Shown here one piece after another: positions 59,730 to 64,000 of a stretch of DNA of 64,000 nucleotides. This DNA comes from CAZWSX01 sp964636985 (lineage in GTDB: Bacteria > Planctomycetota > Planctomycetia > Pirellulales > Pirellulaceae). The notes beneath the pieces are model-generated. The model did not search any database. It was not told the DNA's origin and saw only the letters and a list, made by a program, of their open reading frames with translations. Position numbers and translations under genes: made by a program. The stretch lies in the NCBI GenBank assembly GCA_964636985.1, contig CAZWSX010000031.1, positions 1-64,000 of the forward strand, in the 5' to 3' direction. Within the stretch, counting starts at the first letter, position 1. Every line of letters begins with the position of its first letter.

Positions 59730-61304
59730 ATGACTTCCCCACCTGAAAAATCGTCTGGCGGATTGGGTTCGATCTTGGGCATCATTTTGCTCGCCGCGGT
59801 GGGGCTGGTTCTTGTTTGGTTGCCGACGCAGATTGCTTCGCAGTATCAGGCGATTAAAGATTTGGGGCCGTGGTGGGTTGGTGCTTACTTCACTGTGGTC
59901 GGATTGGGCTCGGCGATTTTGCTTTACTTGGGCGGCGCGACGGCCTGGACGTTGTGGCGGCGGCAAGTCGCCAAGAATCGTCGCTTAAAGCGAGGCGCTG
60001 CCAGCCCCAGCGAACTGTCGGAGGGCGAGCAGAAGGCTGAGTATCAGGAGAATCTGAAAGCGGTTGGCGAATTGCAAGCGGAAGAAACGGTTCCGACCGA
60101 AGTTCGCGATCAGCTCAAGGCGCTCGCGGACGAACTCGAGACCAAACGCCAAACACAACGGTTGGAGATTGTCGCGTTCGGGACGATCTCGAGCGGCAAG
60201 TCGTCGCTGCTCAATGCGCTGGCCGGCAAGGATGTTTTTAACACCGATCTCAAAGGCGGCACCACAATTCAACGTCAGGAGATTCCTTGGACTGGCGCCG
60301 ACCAGGTGTTCCTCATCGATACGCCTGGCCTGGCCGAAGTCGATGGGGCCAAGCACGCGGCCGTCGCGGCGGAAGCGGCCGAGGACGCCGATATTGTGCT
60401 CGTCGTAGTTGATGGGCCGCTGCGCGATTCGGAGCATCAACTGTTGCAGACCCTGGCCAACATGGAGAAGAAGGTTCTGGTCTGTCTCAACAAAGAGGAC
60501 TGGTACACCGATCGCGATAAAGCAGATCTGCTGGGGCAAATCTCACGTCAGGTGGGCCGCTTTGCCGAACCTGCCGATGTGATTGCCGTTCGATCGCAAG
60601 CGACGCAGCGGCGGCGCGTGCGCGTGCTCGCCTCGGGCGAAGAAGTAGAAGAGTTCGTCCCGGTACCAGCCGATATCGCGCTCTTGGCCGAGCGGATGCT
60701 CAAAGTCGTCAAACGCGACGGGCACGACTTGCTGCTGGCGAATTTGCTTTTGCAATCGCGCGGGCTGGTTGAAGAAGCTCGCCAGAAGGTGACCGCCGCA
60801 CTCGACGAGCGGGCTTGGGCCATTGTGAATCGCTACGCGTGGGCAGCCGGCGGCGCCGCGGCGCTCAGCCCGTTGCCGATTGTCGACTTGCTGGCCGGGA
60901 GCGCGATCAGCACCAAGATGGTCCTCGACCTGGCGCCAGTCTACAAACAGAAAATGGATCTCCAGTCGGGCAAGAAGATGCTCGAGGAGTTGGGACGCAA
61001 TCTGGTGGGGTGGCTGGGCGTCACGATGGCAGCCCCCGCGGTGACGATGGCTGTCGGCAGCATGCTCAAAACGGTTCCCTTCGCGGGGCACCTGGCAGGC
61101 GGCACGCTGCAAGGGATCACGCAAGCGCTGGTGACGCGCTGGATCGGGGCCGTCTTTATTGCCTACTTCAAAAACGAGATGAAGGCGCCGGAAGGGGGCC
61201 TGGCGGGATTGGCTCTGCGCGAATGGAAGAAGCTAACCAACCTCAATGAGTTGGCCCGCTTTGTGAACGAAGCGCGGGAGCACATGAAATCGAACGTGAA
61301 GTAG
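59730..61304 (+). CDS. Membrane GTPase with C-terminal DUF697-like domain
   Basis: 524 aa from ATG 59730. Two N-terminal helices (IILLAAVGLVLVWLPTQIAS; TVVGLGSAILLYLGGATAW) and a coiled region precede the G domain: G1 FGTISSGKSSLLNALAGKD near residue 150, FLIDTPGLAEVDG (G3 DTPG), VCLNKEDWYTD (G4 NKED). The C-terminal part has AWAAGGAAALSPLPIVDLLA, matching DUF697/YcjF-type membrane-associated domains, and VTMAVGSMLKTVPFAGHLA. Probably an inner-membrane GTPase in envelope or membrane stress; partners unknown. Confidence 0.85.
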   Translation: MTSPPEKSSGGLGSILGIILLAAVGLVLVWLPTQIASQYQAIKDLGPWWVGAYFTVVGLGSAILLYLGGATAWTLWRRQVAKNRRLKRGAASPSELSEGEQKAEYQENLKAVGELQAEETVPTEVRDQLKALADELETKRQTQRLEIVAFGTISSGKSSLLNALAGKDVFNTDLKGGTTIQRQEIPWTGADQVFLIDTPGLAEVDGAKHAAVAAEAAEDADIVLVVVDGPLRDSEHQLLQTLANMEKKVLVCLNKEDWYTDRDKADLLGQISRQVGRFAEPADVIAVRSQATQRRRVRVLASGEEVEEFVPVPADIALLAERMLKVVKRDGHDLLLANLLLQSRGLVEEARQKVTAALDERAWAIVNRYAWAAGGAAALSPLPIVDLLAGSAISTKMVLDLAPVYKQKMDLQSGKKMLEELGRNLVGWLGVTMAAPAVTMAVGSMLKTVPFAGHLAGGTLQGITQALVTRWIGAVFIAYFKNEMKAPEGGLAGLALREWKKLTNLNELARFVNEAREHMKSNVK

Positions 61305-61407
61305 AGCAAGGATTCAGCAGGCGGAATGCTCACCCGCCCCTGTTGAAATCACCGCCAAAACGCTATTCTAGGGCGAAAACTTCCACATTCGTTATAAGAG
61401 TTTGATC

Positions 61408-61869
61408 ATGGAACGTACGCTCGTTTTGTTGAAGCCCGACTGTGTCCAGCGTCGCCTGATGGGGGCGGTTCTCTCGCGATTCGAGGACAAGGGACTCAAC
61501 GTCATCGCGATGAAGATGCTGCAAGTGACGCCGGCTCTGTCGAAGGAACACTACGCCGAGCACGTCAGCAAGCCGTTTTATCCCAACCTCGAATCGTTCA
61601 TCACCGCCAGCCCGATCGTGGCGATGGTGGTCGAAGGGTTGGAAGTGATCCGCGTCGTCCGCGAGATGCTGGGCGCCACCAGCGGCCTCAAGGCGGCAGC
61701 CGGAACCATTCGCGGGGACTACAGCAGCAGCCGGCAAATGAATCTGGTCCACGCCAGCGACGGACCCGAAGCAGCCGAACGAGAGATCAAGCTCTACTTC
61801 AAGAACGAAGAAATCTTCGGCTACACGCCGACGCTGAAGCCTTGGTTCCGCGCTGACGACGAGAAGTAG
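61408..61869 (+). CDS. ndk: Nucleoside diphosphate kinase
   Basis: 153 aa from ATG 61408 (a TTG at 61402 overlaps it). RTLVLLKPDCVQRRLMGAVL opens the chain, IRGDYSSSRQMNLVHASDGP contains the active-site His (NLVHASD) and EIKLYFKNEEIFGYTP closes the fold. It transfers gamma-phosphate between nucleoside di- and triphosphates. The length is normal. Monocistronic by spacing. Confidence 0.95.
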   Translation: MERTLVLLKPDCVQRRLMGAVLSRFEDKGLNVIAMKMLQVTPALSKEHYAEHVSKPFYPNLESFITASPIVAMVVEGLEVIRVVREMLGATSGLKAAAGTIRGDYSSSRQMNLVHASDGPEAAEREIKLYFKNEEIFGYTPTLKPWFRADDEK

Positions 61870-62060
61870 TGGTGCGACTCTGCTGAGTCGCACTGGGTGG
61901 AGTTTTGGCCTTAGAAGACACCACCGCTTAGTTAGCTGCCAACCGCACCATGGACCGGTCGGGAGAGCGGTTCAACTATTTACTTCTGCTCGCAAGTCTA
62001 TTTGCTAGAGCGTGCCCACTGCGCACAGACAGGATTGTCTGTGCTACTTTTCCTTCCTCG
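61870..62060. other. Intergenic region with REP hairpin
   Basis: Convergent gap between ndk and the PHA-system gene. It contains the REP hairpin at 62023-62047 and no gene. Confidence 0.6.
62023..62047 (-). repeat. REP-like hairpin, copy 9
   Basis: Arms GCACAGACA and TGTCTGTGC with loop GGAT, then CTAC and TTTTC. The 5' flank GCTAGAGCGTGCCCACT nearly equals that of copy 4 at 6.7 kb. Confidence 0.78.
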
Positions 62061-62366
62061 CTAACTCCTCAGCAATTTCGCCAGGTCGTCTTGGAATTGC
62101 TTTTTGATCTGGCCTTGGAACATCATGGCCGCGAGTGGCAAGTTGCCAACCACGACGGCCTTGGTCTCCTCGACGGTGATCTTGCCGTCCATCCCGCCAA
62201 CCATGCTCTTGATGACGAACGTCATCACGTTCTCGGCCCATGTTGCTTCGACGGAGGTGACCATCGAGCCTTGTTTCTTTTTCGCCATATCGACGAACTG
62301 ATCCAACCGGCGCTTGGCTTGTTCCTGGTCAAGTTCGTGGGGGACTTCAACCGTAAAAGTCGGCAT
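62061..62366 (-). CDS. Polyhydroxyalkanoic acid system family protein
   Basis: 101 aa from ATG 62366, which begins the family pattern (MPTFTVEVPHELDQEQAKRR). It continues with SVEATWAENVMTFVIKSMVG, GKITVEETKAVVVGNLP and a C-terminal helix (GQIKKQFQDDLAKLLRS). Family members are small cytoplasmic proteins noted near PHA granule genes, with no defined activity. No PHA synthase is in the window, so the name reflects family only. Confidence 0.8.
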   Translation of the reverse strand: MPTFTVEVPHELDQEQAKRRLDQFVDMAKKKQGSMVTSVEATWAENVMTFVIKSMVGGMDGKITVEETKAVVVGNLPLAAMMFQGQIKKQFQDDLAKLLRS

Positions 62367-62497
62367 AGTAAGGGCACTTCGCGTGATGGTTGATTGAATG
62401 CGGCGATCGTCCCAACGATCTTCCGTGAGCCCTTTATTGTACAAGGCGAAGCAGAAATCGTCGCCCGCCGAGACTCAATGTAATCATCACAAGCGGG

Positions 62498-63118
62498 TCA
62501 TCGCAGCCGGGGATCGTCGCAACCGAGCAAACCAACAGTGAAACCGTGGCGCTGCAAAACGCTAGTCGCCTGGCCGTTGGTGACCAGAAGTGCCACAAAG
62601 GCGATGCCCGGGACGAATCCCAGTCCGCCGCAAATGACGGCTCCGTAGAGGCCCCACAGCCGGTTTGCCATCATTGCCAGTCCGAGTGCCGTCCCCGTGG
62701 ACAGCACCAGGGTGAATATCGACCAAACGACAATCACCAGGGCACCGAGCACCGAGAACATTCCCTGTCCCGGAGGCGGACGCAACAGCGGCATGATGAA
62801 TCCCAGACCGAAGCCTCCGCCGCACATGACCAAGAGCTGCAAACCGACGAGCGTGACCAGCCATCGCTGAATGCGCGCGATCTTGCGCAGGTCCTCGAAC
62901 GAAAAACCCTCGCCAGGGACAGGCTCGTTCGCTAGTGCCGCCAACACTGGCGGCGCCTGGTAAGGATTGTGCACACCAGGGACGTACTGCGCGCCAGGGG
63001 CTGGGTAACCAGGGACCTGGTAACCGGTTACTTGATTGCCAGGAACCTGATTACCGGGGACGTGGTAATCGCCCGGCGGCTGCTGATTCGGATCGAACGG
63101 CATCGGATTGGACGACAT
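62498..63118 (-). CDS. Membrane protein with N-terminal VPGNQ-type pentapeptide repeats
   Basis: 206 aa. The N-terminus PNQQPPGDYHVPGNQVPGNQ continues as VTGYQVPGYPAPGAQYVPG, a run of imperfect five-residue repeats ending in an NPYQAPP motif. Two charged regions (EPVPGEGFSFEDLRKIARIQ) precede four membrane helices (WLVTLVGLQLLVMCGGGFGL; VLGALVIVVWSIFTLVL; GTALGLAMMANRLWGLYGA; FVPGIAFVALLVTN). Function unknown. The NPY motif links it to the small membrane proteins at the left end of the window. Confidence 0.75.
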   Translation of the reverse strand: MSSNPMPFDPNQQPPGDYHVPGNQVPGNQVTGYQVPGYPAPGAQYVPGVHNPYQAPPVLAALANEPVPGEGFSFEDLRKIARIQRWLVTLVGLQLLVMCGGGFGLGFIMPLLRPPPGQGMFSVLGALVIVVWSIFTLVLSTGTALGLAMMANRLWGLYGAVICGGLGFVPGIAFVALLVTNGQATSVLQRHGFTVGLLGCDDPRLR

Positions 63119-63221
63119 GGTTCCCGCCTTGCGCGCACGAAACAGGAGAGCTCACCGACGGAGTATAAGCCGGGCAAGGATCTTATGATACTTTCGGCAA
63201 CGATCGGCGCTCGCCGTGGAA

Positions 63222-64000
63222 TCAGCGCCGGATTCGCGCGGAGAAGTCGGGGGCGTTTAGATTCTTCACCACTCGCTCGTTGGCCAGGGCTCGCTGCCGG
63301 ACTTCCTCGAACGGCAAGCGGTTCTCGATCAGCCCCAGATCGTACGCCAGATTGGCCGAGTAACCGGGCAACAAAATGCGATAGTCGTACGGAATTCGCC
63401 CCGGCGCGAGGTGATTGATGTGCTGGGCAATGTTCGTGGTGCAGTTGTTGGTGAGCGTGTTGTAGAACTCGGGACGCTCGGCCAGCCGGTTGGTCCGCTC
63501 CATCATTTCGACGAACAGTTTGCGCACCTTGTCGGGCGGCGCCGTCGAGCGGTAGATGTAAACCTGCGAGTTCCTTTGCAGCACGCGGACCGGAATCAGG
63601 TCGTGCTCGTCGGCAACCACATACACTAGTTCGTACTCGTTGACGAACCCCTTGGTGGTCGAATAGTTGTCGCCACCGCGGCGTTGGCGGATTTCGATGG
63701 AAACGCCCACATAGTCGCCGCGCCCGAAGCCGAAGCTCAACATCGTATGAGCGATCTGTTTCATACCGTTAAACGGCACCACAATGAAGTCGACGGTCTT
63801 CAAATCGGCCAGGTCGTACTCGCGGTCGTAGTGAGCGACCACGCAATCGGTATCGGTGAGCCAGCGGCAGTTGCGCACGTTTTGCAGCTCGACGGAACCA
63901 TCGTCGTGAAAGTCGCAGTGAGCCAGCTTCCGGAACTCGGGCCGCCAGTCGCGATCGTTGCTCGGCTTCAAGCGGGTCAGCGGATTGAGCTGTTGCAGGG
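63222..64000 (-). CDS. DUF4105 domain protein, 5' part beyond window
   Basis: The reading frame stays open to the right edge, so the start lies beyond 64000. The visible part matches DUF4105 (Lnb N-terminal periplasmic) proteins: NDRDWRPEFRKLAHCDFHDD, VELQNVRNCRWLTDTDCVVA, KTVDFIVVPFNGMKQIAHTM, GVSIEIRQRRGGDNY and NTLTNNCTTNIAQHINHLAP (a Cys/Asn-rich region typical of the family). It ends with FEEVRQRALANERVVKNLNA. Probably periplasmic with an N-terminal membrane part outside the window; function unknown. Confidence 0.8.
   Translation of the reverse strand, partial: LQQLNPLTRLKPSNDRDWRPEFRKLAHCDFHDDGSVELQNVRNCRWLTDTDCVVAHYDREYDLADLKTVDFIVVPFNGMKQIAHTMLSFGFGRGDYVGVSIEIRQRRGGDNYSTTKGFVNEYELVYVVADEHDLIPVRVLQRNSQVYIYRSTAPPDKVRKLFVEMMERTNRLAERPEFYNTLTNNCTTNIAQHINHLAPGRIPYDYRILLPGYSANLAYDLGLIENRLPFEEVRQRALANERVVKNLNAPDFSARIRR

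Noticed and set aside
62061..62366. Evidence for polyhydroxyalkanoate storage
   Set aside because: The family name alone is not evidence. No synthase, phasin or depolymerase gene is in the window.

Overview
The window is a stretch of a bacterial chromosome that reads as a planctomycete, probably of the Pirellulales. The evidence is the density of families that are typical of that phylum: DUF1501 proteins, DUF1549/DUF1553 'planctomycete cytochrome' proteins, short membrane proteins opening with an NPYxxP motif, EF-hand proteins fused to PD40 propellers, a Fae homologue outside a methylotroph, and a long MoxR/DUF58/BatA/VWA/DUF4175 gene train. The sequence is GC-rich and densely coding. I saw no rRNA, tRNA, prophage, transposase or CRISPR array. 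All family names come from reading the translated sequence, not from searches.

Layout. 0.3-2.3 kb: two NPY-motif membrane proteins, a CinA/PncC amidohydrolase and a Fae-like protein. 2.6-13.1 kb: mostly exported proteins. These are a transglutaminase-like pair (one copy lacks the catalytic residues), a small Cys-containing exported protein, an alpha/beta hydrolase, two proteins sharing an unrecognised C-terminal domain, a secretin-like protein, a beta-lactamase-fold serine hydrolase and an SRPBCC protein. 13.1-19.7 kb (minus): a DUF1553, PPC-domain, DUF1501, hypothetical operon. 19.8-24.3 kb: two tandem EF-hand/propeller paralogues, each behind a copy of the same promoter block. 24.5-40.2 kb: a nine-gene co-directional cluster (MoxR, DUF58, BatA, VWA, DUF4175, two unknown exported proteins, a squalene-cyclase-like toroid, and a multi-repeat thioredoxin protein). 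The 4-nt and 1-nt overlaps suggest coupled translation and one membrane/periplasmic machine. 40.5-46.4 kb (minus): an EF-hand/deiodinase-like protein, a DUF1553, a four-helix-bundle gene bracketed by inverted polypurine tracts, and a DUF1501. 46.7-54.3 kb: DUF2617, a methyltransferase, GNAT, zinc ribbon, QueC, a Cys-rich secreted protein, an ECF sigma/anti-sigma pair and a cytochrome-copper monooxygenase-like protein. 54.5-63.1 kb: ComEC, PyrE, a sugar isomerase, a GTPase, Ndk, a PHA-system protein and membrane proteins. A DUF4105 protein runs off the right edge.

The most unusual content is intergenic. One family of REP-like hairpins (nine copies, plus two two-hairpin elements) has arms that change together, usually with GTAG at the hairpin foot. 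A second, composite family (polypurine tract, then an AT-rich block, then a CTCTGTG-type block) abuts gene ends. A four-helix-bundle gene sits between inverted polypurine tracts, inside what is otherwise a DUF1553-DUF1501 pair. A new C-terminal domain shared by two exported proteins, the catalytically dead transglutaminase partner, the Fae homologue lacking the usual histidine and the Cys-type deiodinase/EF-hand fusion are the best protein-level leads.
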